Source: Streptomyces tibetensis (GTDB lineage Bacteria > Actinomycetota > Actinomycetes > Streptomycetales > Streptomycetaceae). Taken from it: 64,000 nt of DNA. The position numbers and the translations under genes were made by a program. The DNA lies in contig NZ_SZVW01000005.1 of NCBI RefSeq assembly GCF_007655005.1, positions 310,001 to 374,000 on the forward strand. Direction: 5' to 3'. Positions 7,585-15,736 of this stretch are shown here, piece by piece. Each line of letters opens with the position of its first letter. Position 1 is the first letter of the stretch. Below the pieces are notes generated by a model. That model was not told the DNA's origin. It did not search any database and was given only the letters and a program-made list of their open reading frames with translations.

Positions 7585-9027
7585 ATGTCGCTCACCCGTA
7601 GGGACTTCGCCAGGAACTCCGCGATCACCGGTGCCGGTGTCGCGCTGGCGGGCAGTGTCGGCGCCCTCGCCACCGCGCCGAACGCCCTCGCCTCCGACGA
7701 CACCGTCAGAGCGGGGGGCGAGGAGGCGGCCCGGCACGGAGTCGGCTACGGGCCGCTCGTCCCGGACCCCAAGGGCCTCCTCGCCCTGCCCGCCGGCTTC
7801 ACCTACAAGATCATCACGTACAGCGGCAGGACCCGGCTGGAATCCGGCGAGTTCACGCCCTCCAACCACGACGGCACCGCCACCTTCGACGGCCCCCGCG
7901 GCACCACCCTGCTCGTCAACAACCACGAGCTGAAGGGCCCGCGCGCCAACTGGGAGCACCCGGTGCCGCTCACCGAGGGCCTCGTCTACGACCCGGCCGC
8001 AGCCGGTGGCTGCACGGTCGTCGAAGTGCGCCCCGACGGACGCGTCGCCGAGTGGGTGGGCATCGCCGGCACCTCCACCAACTGCGCCGGTGGCCGCACC
8101 CCCTGGGGCACCTGGCTCACCTGCGAGGAGAACTCCGACAAGGCCGGCGTCAACGGCATGACCAAGGACCACGGCTACGTCTTCGAGGTCGACCCCTGCG
8201 ACCGGCGCGCCAACCGTGCCCCCAAGCCGCTGAAGTTCTTCGGCCGCTACGACCACGAGGCCGTCGTCATCGACCCCAAGCGCGGCCACGCCTACCTCAC
8301 CGAGGACGCCGCAGGACCCAACGGCCTCTTCTTCCGCTGGACCCCGCCCAAGGGCTTCGAGTACGGCCCCGGGAAGTTCCGCGAGCTCGCCGACGACGCC
8401 GGGATCCTTCAGGCGCCCAAGTGCTTCGACTCCGGGGGCAAGTTCGTCGACGACCTGTCCCGCGCCGCGAAGATCGGCACCGTCTACGGCGTCGACTGGG
8501 TGGACGTCCCCGACCGCGACGCCCGCACCACGCCCGTGCGCAAGCAGTTCAAGGACGACGAGGTCACCCGGGCCCGCAAGCTGGAGGGCATGTGGTGGGG
8601 CGACGGCGGCGCCTACATCGTCTCCTCCTACGCCCGTGAGGAGAGCCCCGTCCAGCACGACGGGCAGGTCTGGTTCTACGACCCCAAGCGCCGCACCCTG
8701 ACGCTGAAGGTCCTGCTCGGGGTGAACCCCGACCCGTCCAAGGACGGCGCCTTCGACGGCCCCGACAACATCACCGTCTCCCCGTACGGCGGCCTCGTCA
8801 TCGCCGAGGACGGGGAAGGCGTACAGCACCTGTTCGGCGCCACCGACAGCGGACGCACCTACCCGATCGCCCGCAACGAGCTGAACATCGGCACCGCACA
8901 GGAGCCGGAGTACAGCGAGTTCACCGGAGTCACCTTCTCGCCCGACGGGCGGACCCTCTACGCCAACATCCAGACGCCCGGCATCATGCTCGCCATCACC
9001 GGCCCCTGGAAGCGCCAGAAGCGGTAG
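7585..9027 (+). CDS. PhoX-family secreted alkaline phosphatase (DUF839)
   Basis: 480 residues with a twin-arginine signal at the start (LTRRDFARNSAITGAGVALA), so it should be exported folded, fitting a metal-loaded enzyme. The body is a DUF839/PhoX propeller. Family blocks visible include NNHELKG (about residues 112-118), TCEENSDKAG, YDHEAVVIDP, EGMWWGDGG and LVIAEDGEG; the acidic residues in these are the kind that bind Ca/Fe in PhoX. It would release phosphate from organic esters outside the cell. The ATG follows AGGAGACACC. A PHO box at 7496-7517 points to PhoR/PhoP control. A hairpin terminator follows 23 bp after the stop. Confidence 0.88.
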   Translation: MSLTRRDFARNSAITGAGVALAGSVGALATAPNALASDDTVRAGGEEAARHGVGYGPLVPDPKGLLALPAGFTYKIITYSGRTRLESGEFTPSNHDGTATFDGPRGTTLLVNNHELKGPRANWEHPVPLTEGLVYDPAAAGGCTVVEVRPDGRVAEWVGIAGTSTNCAGGRTPWGTWLTCEENSDKAGVNGMTKDHGYVFEVDPCDRRANRAPKPLKFFGRYDHEAVVIDPKRGHAYLTEDAAGPNGLFFRWTPPKGFEYGPGKFRELADDAGILQAPKCFDSGGKFVDDLSRAAKIGTVYGVDWVDVPDRDARTTPVRKQFKDDEVTRARKLEGMWWGDGGAYIVSSYAREESPVQHDGQVWFYDPKRRTLTLKVLLGVNPDPSKDGAFDGPDNITVSPYGGLVIAEDGEGVQHLFGATDSGRTYPIARNELNIGTAQEPEYSEFTGVTFSPDGRTLYANIQTPGIMLAITGPWKRQKR

Positions 9028-9050
9028 AACACCGAGTCACCCGTATGAGT

Positions 9051-9078
9051 GGGGGCGTCCTATTCGGCGGACGCCCCC
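9051..9078 (+). terminator. Hairpin terminator of the phosphatase gene
   Basis: A 10-bp stem, GGGGGCGTCC at 9051-9060 with GGACGCCCCC at 9069-9078, and an 8-nt loop. It directly abuts the truncated TROVE gene remnant, so no promoter or start for that remnant fits in between. Confidence 0.8.
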
Positions 9079-9082
9079 TGCT

Positions 9083-9646
9083 GCTGACGCGCTGGAGCGG
9101 GCACTCGGCCACTCGCTGGCCAACGCGCCCGCGCTGCCCGGCCGGACGCTGGTGCTCGTCGACCGCTCGGGATCGATGTTCTGGTCGCGGCTGTCCGACC
9201 GCTCGGAGCTCAACCGCGCCGACGCGGCGGCGATCTTCGGTACGGCGCTGGCCCTGCGGGCCGAAAGCGCGGACCTCGTCGAGTTCGGTTCTACGAGCGA
9301 CCGCGTGACGTTCCGCCGGGGCGAGTCGGTGCTGAAGGTCCTCGACCGCTTCGGTGACCTGGGTGGCACCGACACCACGGAGGCGGTACGCCGGCACTAC
9401 AAGAGGCACGACCGGGTGCTGATCGTCACCGACGAGCAGTACACGCACCACCACCGGGGCGACCCGGTCGAGCAGATCCCGGCCGACGTGCCGGTCTACA
9501 CCTGGAACCTCGCCGGACACCGGGCGGGCCACGGACCGTTGGGCTCCGGGAACAGGCACACCTTCGGAGGCCTCTCGGACGCGGCTTTCCGGATGGTTCC
9601 GCTGATCGAGGCCTCCCGGAACGCCGACTGGCCCTGGGTGGGCTGA
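9083..9646 (+). pseudogene. TROVE-domain (Ro60-like) protein, only the C-terminal vWA part remains
   Basis: The reading frame opens with no start codon right after the phosphatase terminator. It reads ADALERALGHSLANAPALPG and then a complete von Willebrand A-type domain: LVLVDRSGSMF gives the DXSXS metal site, and GTDTTEA and VLIVTDEQYT are the other loops. This order, including the linker before the vWA, matches the C-terminal third of bacterial Ro60 orthologues (TROVE + vWA), which bind Y-like RNAs and help RNA turnover. The RNA-binding TROVE ring, normally some 300 residues, is missing. A GTG at 9152 could give a 164-residue product but lies inside the domain and lacks a good ribosome site. 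A deletion remnant is most likely. Confidence 0.72.
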
Positions 9647-9693
9647 GGGGCTGTGGCCCGCACTGCGGTGGGGAGTTCGGGCCACGGTCCAGC

Positions 9694-9727
9694 GGGTCAA
9701 GGTCCTGTGCGGGTCAAGGTCCTGTGC
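9694..9727 (+). repeat. 17-bp perfect tandem duplication
   Basis: GGGTCAAGGTCCTGTGC occurs twice head to tail (9694-9710 and 9711-9727), with a decayed third copy ending in CGTCCTGTGC near 9750. It lies upstream of the GntR gene; no function is evident. Confidence 0.8.
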
Positions 9728-9803
9728 GGGCCGCGGTTCAACGTGGGCCGCGTCCTGTGCGCACCCTTGTGGGGCCGAGGGCTGACATCTAACATTTCAG
9801 TTC

Positions 9804-10445
9804 ATGGAAGCCATCCGGCCCGTGCCCCGCACCCTGCTCCGCGACCGGGCGTACGCGGCGATCCGGGACGCCATCGTGGCCGGGGAGATCGAACCCGGTG
9901 CGGTGGTGCGGGACGCCGACCTCGCGGAGCGGCTCGGGCTGTCCCGGGCGCCGGTGCGGGAGGCGTTCTCCCGGCTGGTGGACGACGGGCTGCTGGAGAG
10001 CAAGCCGCAGAGCTACACCCGGGTGACCCCGCTGGTGGCCGCCGACGTACGGGACGCCGCCGCCGTGGTCGGCGCCCTGCACGAGCTGGTGACGCGGGTG
10101 GCCGTGCCCCGGCTGGGCGCCGCGCACATCACGGCGATGCGGGCCGCCAACGAGCGGTTCGCCGCCGCCGTGGGCTGCGGGGACGTGGACGGGGCCCTGC
10201 GGGCCGACGACGAACTGCACGACGTCCTCGTCCGGGTGAGCGGCAACCGCGCCGCCGCCGCGACCGTCGCCCGTTACACGCCGCTCATCCGCCGCCTGGA
10301 GCGGCGGCGCTTCGGTGAGGGCGGCAGCTGCCGCTCCGCCGGGCTGCACGAGCGCTTGATCGAGGCCTGCGCGGCCGGTGACACGGCCGCGGCGGTCCTC
10401 GTCACGGCGGAGATCTGGCGGGGGCTCGAGGAGCTCGCCGACTGA
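9804..10445 (+). CDS. GntR-family transcriptional regulator (FadR/FCD type)
   Basis: 213 residues. The winged helix-turn-helix occupies about residues 12-75 ([20 protein letters not shown], then [19 protein letters not shown]). An all-helical FCD effector domain follows (about 85-205), with Asp and His positions usual for metal or carboxylate binding ([19 protein letters not shown]). It lies 29 bp upstream of acdS in the same direction and is very likely its local regulator, responding to ACC or a related acid. The ATG at 9804 follows a short AT-rich segment, CTGACATCTAACATTTCAG, with CTGA...TCAG arms, a possible autoregulatory operator. Confidence 0.88.
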   Translation: MEAIRPVPRTLLRDRAYAAIRDAIVAGEIEPGAVVRDADLAERLGLSRAPVREAFSRLVDDGLLESKPQSYTRVTPLVAADVRDAAAVVGALHELVTRVAVPRLGAAHITAMRAANERFAAAVGCGDVDGALRADDELHDVLVRVSGNRAAAATVARYTPLIRRLERRRFGEGGSCRSAGLHERLIEACAAGDTAAAVLVTAEIWRGLEELAD

Positions 10446-10474
10446 GAACGACCCCCACCCCGGGAGGACGACCC

Positions 10475-11491
10475 ATGTCCCTTGCCTCGTATGAGCGATA
10501 CCCCCTGCTCTTCGGACCCTCGCCCGTCCACCCCCTGGAGCGGCTCACCGCGCACCTCGGTGGCGCCTCCCTCTGGGCCAAGCGTGAGGACTGCAACTCC
10601 GGTGTCGCCTACGGCGGCAACAAGACCCGCAAACTGGAGTATCTGGTCGCCGACGCCCTCGCCCAGGGCTGCGACACCCTCGTGTCGATCGGGGGCGTGC
10701 AGTCCAACCACACCCGCCAGGTCGCGGCCGTCGCCGCCCGGGCGGGGCTCAAGTGCGTTCTGGTGCAGGAGAGTTGGGTGGACTGGCCCGACGCGGTGTA
10801 CGACAAGGTCGGCAACATCCTGATCAGCCGGCTCGCCGGGGCCGACGTGCGGCTGGTGAGGGCCGGGTTCGGCATCGGCTTCAAGGAGAGCTGGGAGCAG
10901 GCGCTCAGGGAGGTCGAGGAGGCCGGCGGGAAGCCGTACGCCATCCCGGCCGGCGCCTCCGACCACCCGCTCGGCGGGCTCGGCTTCGCCGGGTGGGCGT
11001 ACGAGGTCGCCGAGCAGGAGCGGCAGCTGGGCGTCTTCTTCGACACCGTCGTGGTGTGCTCGGTGACCGGGTCGACCCAGGCCGGCATGGTCGCCGGGTT
11101 CGCCGCACTGGAGGAGGCGGGCGGGCGGCCCCGGCGCGTGCTCGGCATCGACGCCTCGGCGAAACCGGCCGCGACCCGCACCCAGATCGCCCGGATCGCG
11201 CACGGCACCGGGCAGCTGATCGGCGTCCGGCGTGAGTTGACCGAGGCGGACGTCGAACTCGACGAGCGGTACCACGCGGGCGTCTACGGCATTCCCGACG
11301 AACCCACCCTGGCGGCGATGCGGCTCGCGGCCCGCACGGAGGGGATGGTCACCGACCCCGTCTACGAGGGCAAGTCGATGGCCGGGATGATCGACCTCGT
11401 GTCGAGCGGCGAGATCGGCCGCGACGCCACGGTGCTCTACGCCCATCTGGGCGGGCAGCCGGCGCTGAACGCGTACAGCGCGCTGTTCTGA
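10475..11491 (+). CDS. acdS: 1-aminocyclopropane-1-carboxylate (ACC) deaminase
   Basis: A 338-residue PLP enzyme of fold-type II that converts ACC, the plant ethylene precursor, to 2-oxobutyrate and ammonia. The PLP lysine is K50 in [13 protein letters not shown], and the serine loop is [15 protein letters not shown] (Ser at 77). Two positions separate true ACC deaminases from D-cysteine desulfhydrases of the same fold: Glu after Tyr in VYEGKS (E298), and Leu in AHLGGQPAL (L325). Both are the ACC-deaminase version, so the call is strong. The ribosome site is GGGAGGAC before the ATG at 10475. It is co-directional with, and just after, a GntR regulator. The enzyme is common in plant-associated bacteria, in keeping with the pectin genes further on. 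Confidence 0.93.
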   Translation: MSLASYERYPLLFGPSPVHPLERLTAHLGGASLWAKREDCNSGVAYGGNKTRKLEYLVADALAQGCDTLVSIGGVQSNHTRQVAAVAARAGLKCVLVQESWVDWPDAVYDKVGNILISRLAGADVRLVRAGFGIGFKESWEQALREVEEAGGKPYAIPAGASDHPLGGLGFAGWAYEVAEQERQLGVFFDTVVVCSVTGSTQAGMVAGFAALEEAGGRPRRVLGIDASAKPAATRTQIARIAHGTGQLIGVRRELTEADVELDERYHAGVYGIPDEPTLAAMRLAARTEGMVTDPVYEGKSMAGMIDLVSSGEIGRDATVLYAHLGGQPALNAYSALF

Positions 11492-11574
11492 CGGTCGGGC
11501 TGCCGGGTGCGCAGGGGAATGATCCGTCGGGCCGTCGGGTTGTCCCGGTCAATCGACACCCTGGAGGAGCCGCC

Positions 11575-11979
11575 ATGTCCGACGAGCCCGCCGTTCGCGA
11601 ACTCCGCCTCGTGGTCACCGCCGAGGACTACGACGCCGCGCTGCACTTCTACCGGGACGTGCTGGGCCTGCCCGAGCGGGGGGCCTTCGCCTCAAAGGAC
11701 GGGCGGGTCACGATCCTGGAGGCCGGGCGGGCCACTCTGGAGCTGACCGATCCGAACCACGCGGCGTTCATCGACGAGGTCTAGGTGGGGCGGCGGGTCG
11801 CCGGGCACGTCCGGGTCGCCTTCGAGGTGGACGACTCCGCCGCCACGACGGCGAAGCTGGCCGCCGCCGGAGCGGAGGTCGTCGCCGAGCCGACGCGCAC
11901 TCCCTGGAACTCCCTGAACTCCCGGCTCGAAGCGCCGGGCGCTCTCCAGCTGACGCTGTTCACCGAGCTGAGTGACTGA
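11575..11979 (+). pseudogene. VOC/glyoxalase-family protein interrupted by one in-frame stop codon
   Basis: The frame from the ATG at 11575 (ribosome site GGAGGAGCC) encodes the first beta-alpha-beta-beta-beta unit: RELRLVVTAEDYDAALHFYR, then VLGLPERGAF and ATLELTDPNHAAFIDEV. It then meets TAG at 11782-11784. Translation in the same frame continues after the stop with VGRRVAGHVRVAFEVDDSAA and a full second unit ending at 11979. Reading through gives a normal 134-residue VOC protein. The stop could come from a single GAG-to-TAG change, since Glu suits this position. It is either a recent nonsense mutation or a sequencing error. The substrate of the intact protein is unknown. Confidence 0.8.
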
Positions 11980-12064
11980 CGGGGGGATGCCGGGAGTGGT
12001 GGATGCCGGGCCGGGGTGATCGGCCGGCTGCGGCGGTGTTCCGTGCGGCTCCAGCTCCCCTCCG

Positions 12065-12103
12065 TCGTTCCCCCTGGCGATGAGGCATCGGCAGGGGGAA
12101 CGA
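12065..12103. terminator. Long imperfect hairpin (terminator or part of a small RNA)
   Basis: Outer stem of 12 bp, TCGTTCCCCCTG (12065-12076) with its complement at 12092-12103. After one G/G mismatch there is an inner 5-bp stem, CGATG/CATCG, with a 3-nt AGG loop. It lies 86 bp after the broken VOC gene in the 345-bp gap before the LacI gene. Confidence 0.6.
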
Positions 12104-12186
12104 GGGCGCCGTCGCCGGGTGGTGGGTCGGGGCCGCGCCGGGGGGCGTCCTCGGAACGGCGCGATGGAAGCACATACCGACTGACT

Positions 12187-12222
12187 GGCGTCCGCCCGCA
12201 CCGAACGCTGCGGGCGGACGCC
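12187..12222. terminator. Strong 14-bp hairpin
   Basis: GGCGTCCGCCCGCA (12187-12200) pairs perfectly with 12209-12222 across an 8-nt loop, and a C-run follows. It is the second strong hairpin in the gap 11980-12324. A terminator is the simplest reading; two separate terminators after one small gene would be redundant, so a short transcript between them is possible. Confidence 0.7.
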
Positions 12223-12324
12223 CCCCGACACGGCGCCTTCTCGCCGTACGCGGGTGCCGACCGGTGGGGGTGCCCGTCCGGCTGCCCTGCCGGGTCGGCT
12301 CTCGTGCCGGATACAGTGCTGAGC

Positions 12325-13362
12325 GTGCGGACGGACAATCAGCGTGCGGAGCCGAGTGCGGAGCGGCCCGACGATGCCCGGCGCCGGGCCACGATCCACG
12401 ACGTCGCCCGCCTGGCCGGGGTGTCACGCCAGACGGTCTCCCGGGCGGTCAACGACAAGGGTGAGATCGATCCCGGCACCAAGGAACGGGTCCTGGAGGC
12501 GGCGCGGCTCCTGGACTACCGGCCGAGCCGGTTCGCGCGCGGACTCGTCCGCAAGGGCGCGGTGACAACGGGCCTGGTCATCCCGGACCTGCGCAACCCG
12601 TTCTTCCCCGAAGTGGCCGCCGGGGTGCTGGAGGCGGCCGAGCAGCGCGGCTGGCAGGTCGTGGTGTGGGACTCCCGGATCGACGAGGCCCGGGAGCGGG
12701 AGGCGCTCGACGTGCTCTCCCATCAGGCGGACGCGGTCGTCGGCTACTTCAAGGACCCGGACGACGTGCTCACCCGGCACCTCGGCGGCGTGCCGCTGGT
12801 GCTGCTGGAGCGCGACCCGAGGCAGACCCGGTTCGCGGCCGTGAGCATCGACGCCGCAGCCGGTGTCGAGCAGGGCATAAACCATCTGTTCCGCGCGGGG
12901 CACCGCAGGATCGGCATGCTGGACGGCCTGCACGGCCCGAGCCCCCGCAGGCAGGCCTTCCTCGAGCAGGCGCGGCGGCTCGGCCTGCCCGTGGCCGAGG
13001 ACTGGGTCGTGGTGTGCCCCGAGCACAGCGTTGCGGGCGGCGAGTCGGGCATGGAGGCGCTGCTGACCGCGCGGCCCGAGATCACCGCGGTGTTCGGCTT
13101 CAACGACCTGATCGCGATCGGGGCGATGCGCACCGCTCGCCGCCGCGGCCGGAGCGTCCCGGACGACCTGGCCGTGCTGGGCTTCGACGGCCTGGCCCTG
13201 GGCGAGCTGGTGGACCCCGCCCTGACCACCCTGCACATCGACAAGCGGCGACTCGGGCGGCTCGCCGTGGAACAGGTGGCCCGGCTGCGCGCGGGTGAGG
13301 AGCCGCTGCGGGGCGCCGACGCGTGGGTGACACCCGAACTCGTGGTGCGCGACTCCGCCTGA
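12325..13362 (+). CDS. LacI-family transcriptional regulator
   Basis: About 345 residues from the GTG at 12325. The LacI headpiece is complete: ATIHDVARLAGVSRQTVSRA (residues about 22-41), then the hinge-helix region LLDYRPSRFARGLVRKGA. A periplasmic-binding-protein-like effector domain follows (TTGLVIPDLRNPFFPEVAAG through VFGFNDLIAIGAM and VLGFDGLALGELVDPALTT). The ligand is probably a sugar but cannot be named. In-frame GTGs at 12304 and 12316 are possible alternative starts; a TACAGT box just upstream of 12316 suggests a very short or leaderless 5' end. Palindromes of LacI type occur at 30244-30255 and 36989-37000 in this window, but nothing shows that this regulator binds them. Confidence 0.9.
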   Translation: MRTDNQRAEPSAERPDDARRRATIHDVARLAGVSRQTVSRAVNDKGEIDPGTKERVLEAARLLDYRPSRFARGLVRKGAVTTGLVIPDLRNPFFPEVAAGVLEAAEQRGWQVVVWDSRIDEAREREALDVLSHQADAVVGYFKDPDDVLTRHLGGVPLVLLERDPRQTRFAAVSIDAAAGVEQGINHLFRAGHRRIGMLDGLHGPSPRRQAFLEQARRLGLPVAEDWVVVCPEHSVAGGESGMEALLTARPEITAVFGFNDLIAIGAMRTARRRGRSVPDDLAVLGFDGLALGELVDPALTTLHIDKRRLGRLAVEQVARLRAGEEPLRGADAWVTPELVVRDSA

Positions 13363-13540
13363 CGTCCCGGTCGCCCGGCCTCCAGGCGGATCGGCACCGC
13401 CGGACGGGCGTGGGCGTGTGGTGCCGCCCGGCACAGGGGGCGTCGGGGGCGGACGCGGTGCCCGTCTCGCGGGACGTCAGGGGGATCGGGCCGTTCTCGG
13501 TAAGGTGCGCGGAGAGTCCCCGGTGGTGAGGAGTGGTCGC

Positions 13541-14116
13541 GTGGTGCGGGCCAGGCCCATGCGGGCGGATGCCCGGCGCAACTACGAGCGGCTGCTGACG
13601 GTCGCCGTGGAGGCGTTCGCCGAGCACGGGGAGGGTGCGTCCCTCGACGACATCGCCAAGCGGGCCGGGGTCGGCTCCGGCACGCTCTACCGGCACTTCC
13701 CGACGCGGCAGGCGCTGCTGGAGGCCGCCTATCTGGACCGTATCGAGGCGATCGCGGCCCGGGCCGGTGTGCTCGCGGTCGAACTGCCGCCGGGCGAGGC
13801 GCTGACGGAGTGGCTGTACGAACTGGGCGCCGGGATGATCCGGATGCGGGGGCTGAAGGCGCTGCTCGGACCGGCCGTCACCGACTCCGGCTCCCTCGTG
13901 ACCACGGCGTGCGGCGACGCGGTCAAGGTCGCTGCAGGGCGGCTGGTCCGGGCGGCGCAGGACGAGGGCACACTCCGGGCGGACGTCGAGCCGATCGACG
14001 TGCTGCGGCTGGCGCACGGGATGGCGACGGCGTCGGAACTGGCGGACGGGGAGGGCCGGCACCTCCGGCGCTACCTGACGCTGCTGACGGAGGGGCTGAT
14101 GGCGGGGCGCCGCTGA
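13541..14116 (+). CDS. TetR-family transcriptional regulator
   Basis: 191 residues from the GTG at 13541, behind GGTGAGGAG. The TetR helix-turn-helix is at about residues 12-60: RRNYERLLTVAVEAFAEHGE, then LDDIAKRAGVGSGTLYRHFP. The rest is the all-helical ligand and dimer domain, including FPTRQALLEAAYLDRIEAIA. A longer frame upstream has no TetR-like sequence and was not used. No flanking transporter or enzyme points to a target. A terminator follows 12 bp after the stop, so it is monocistronic. Confidence 0.88.
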   Translation: MVRARPMRADARRNYERLLTVAVEAFAEHGEGASLDDIAKRAGVGSGTLYRHFPTRQALLEAAYLDRIEAIAARAGVLAVELPPGEALTEWLYELGAGMIRMRGLKALLGPAVTDSGSLVTTACGDAVKVAAGRLVRAAQDEGTLRADVEPIDVLRLAHGMATASELADGEGRHLRRYLTLLTEGLMAGRR

Positions 14117-14127
14117 CGCGGTGAGCC

Positions 14128-14153
14128 GGACGCCCCCTGGTGAGGGGGCGTCC
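14128..14153. terminator. Hairpin terminator between convergent genes
   Basis: An 11-bp stem, GGACGCCCCCT / AGGGGGCGTCC, with a 4-nt GGTG loop. It lies between the TetR gene (plus) and the TerD-family gene (minus) and can serve both. Confidence 0.85.
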
Positions 14154-14173
14154 CCCAGGGCCGGTTCGGTGGG

Positions 14174-15385
14174 TTACAGGGCCTGTGCCGCCGGCTTCAC
14201 CATGCCCCTGACCGTGCGGGACTTCACGAAGTCGCCCATGGCCGTCATCTCCCACTCGCCGGAGAACTGGCGGATCAGCTTGGCCATCAGCACGCCCGTC
14301 TGCGGCTCGGCGCTGGTGAGGTCGAAGCGGACCAGTTCCTCACCGGTCGTGCCGTCCAGGAGGCGGCAGTAGGCCTTGGCGACCTCCGTGAACTTCTGGC
14401 CGGAGAAGGAGTTCACCGTGAAGACCAGGCCGGTGACCTCCTGGGGCAGACGGCCGAGGTCGACCATGATGGTCTCGTCGTCGCCGCCGCCCTCGCCCGT
14501 GAGGTTGTCGCCGGAGTGCCGGATGGCGCCGCCCACGATCTGGAGCTTGCCGAAGTAGCAGCTGTCGATGTGGTTGCGCTGCGGCCCGTAGGCGATGACC
14601 GAGGCGTCCAGGTCGATGTCCTTGCCGCGGTACGCCGGCTCCCAGCCGAGGCCCATCCTGACCTGGGAGAGCAGGGGGAGGCCGCCCTTGATCAGGGAGA
14701 CCGTCTGGTTCTTCTGGAGGCTGACGCGGCCCTTGTCGAGGTTGATCTTCCCGGCGCCGGGCGCGGGCGGGGGAGGTGTGGCCGGGGCCGGGGGAGCGGC
14801 GGGCGCGGCGACCGGCGGGGCCACGGGCGGCTGCACCGGGGCCGGCGGCGGGGTGACCTGCTGGGGCGGGGCGGCGGCGGCCGGCTCCTCCACCGTCACT
14901 CCGAAGTCCGTGGCGATGCCGGCGAGGCCGTTGGCGTATCCCTGGCCGACGGCGCGGGCCTTCCACTGGCCGTTGCGCTGGTAGACCTCCACGATCACCA
15001 GGGCCGTTTCGCCGCCGAGCTGCGGCGGGGTGAACGTGGCCAGGACGGAGCTGTCGTCCGCGTTGCGGATCGTGGCCGTCGGCTCGATGCCCTGGAAGGT
15101 CTGGCCCGCGGCGTCCGGGCTGGCCGTGACGACGATCTTCTCGATGCCGGGCGGGAGGGCCGTCGTGTCCACCACGATCGCGTCGGGCGCACTGCCGCCG
15201 CCCGAGCGGTACGTCACGCCCGGGCCCGACGGCTGGTTGTAGAAGATGAAGTCGTCGTCGGAGCGCACCTTGCCGTCGGCGGTGAGCAGCAGGCCCGATA
15301 CGTCGAGCCGCACCGGGGCGGCGACGTCCACCGTCACGCGGGCGGCGGACAGGGGGATGTTCGAGCCGGGGGTCATAGCTGTCAT
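14174..15385 (-). CDS. TerD-family (tellurium-resistance type) protein with two TerD domains
   Basis: About 403 residues. Residues 5-165 form a TerD domain with the acidic Ca-binding signature (VRLDVSGLLLTADGKV, RSDDDFIFYNQPSGPG, ALPPGIEKIVVTAS). A Pro/Ala linker follows at 167-211. A second TerD-like domain (213-403; INLDKGRVSLQKNQTVSLIK, DLDASVIAYGP, GEGGGDDETIMVDL) ends the protein. This is the TerA-like arrangement. TerD proteins bind calcium and act in stress and phage/tellurite resistance, and in actinomycetes also in development. It stands alone here without terBC partners. The Met at about 15385 is chosen because upstream codons do not look like TerD sequence. Confidence 0.85.
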   Translation of the reverse strand: MTAMTPGSNIPLSAARVTVDVAAPVRLDVSGLLLTADGKVRSDDDFIFYNQPSGPGVTYRSGGGSAPDAIVVDTTALPPGIEKIVVTASPDAAGQTFQGIEPTATIRNADDSSVLATFTPPQLGGETALVIVEVYQRNGQWKARAVGQGYANGLAGIATDFGVTVEEPAAAAPPQQVTPPPAPVQPPVAPPVAAPAAPPAPATPPPPAPGAGKINLDKGRVSLQKNQTVSLIKGGLPLLSQVRMGLGWEPAYRGKDIDLDASVIAYGPQRNHIDSCYFGKLQIVGGAIRHSGDNLTGEGGGDDETIMVDLGRLPQEVTGLVFTVNSFSGQKFTEVAKAYCRLLDGTTGEELVRFDLTSAEPQTGVLMAKLIRQFSGEWEMTAMGDFVKSRTVRGMVKPAAQAL

Positions 15386-15440
15386 GCCGGGTGAACGAGC
15401 GAGGCGGTTTTGCCGTTCCCTTACCTTCAGGCCAATCGGG

Positions 15441-15662
15441 TCACCGGCGATTGCGGGGGTGGTCCCGGGCGGTGCGTTCGTTGCCGCGCTTGTAGTTGCC
15501 GGTCCAGCGGGCCATGACCAGCTGGGGTTCTGAGGCTTCGACCTCGGCGAGGAACTGGGCGGCACGGGGGCCGTTCAGGGTGGTGGCGGGGCGGCCGTGG
15601 TGGCTGATGCGGACGGTTCCGCCCGCGTGCTGCTCATAGGTGAATCCGTGGGGTCGTGGCAT
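15441..15662 (-). CDS. Small conserved-type hypothetical protein (73 aa)
   Basis: Starts MPRPHGFTYEQHAGGTVRIS and ends with a basic tail (GNYKRGNERTARDHPRNRR). It has no signal peptide or membrane segment. It reads like a compact folded protein with normal amino acid composition and good third-position GC, unlike the alternative frames. It lies just upstream of the TerD gene on the same strand. The basic C-terminus might bind nucleic acid, but the family is not recognised. Confidence 0.6.
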   Translation of the reverse strand: MPRPHGFTYEQHAGGTVRISHHGRPATTLNGPRAAQFLAEVEASEPQLVMARWTGNYKRGNERTARDHPRNRR

Positions 15663-15736
15663 GCCGTGAGCGTAGGGGGGCGGGGGCGGACGCCCCACCG
15701 AATTTCGGCTGCTCCCGCCCCCCCGGCGCGGTAGGC

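Noticed and set aside
12016..12324. N-terminal extension of the LacI regulator from 12016
   Set aside because: This part contains two strong hairpins and no LacI-like sequence; the family start fits 12325.
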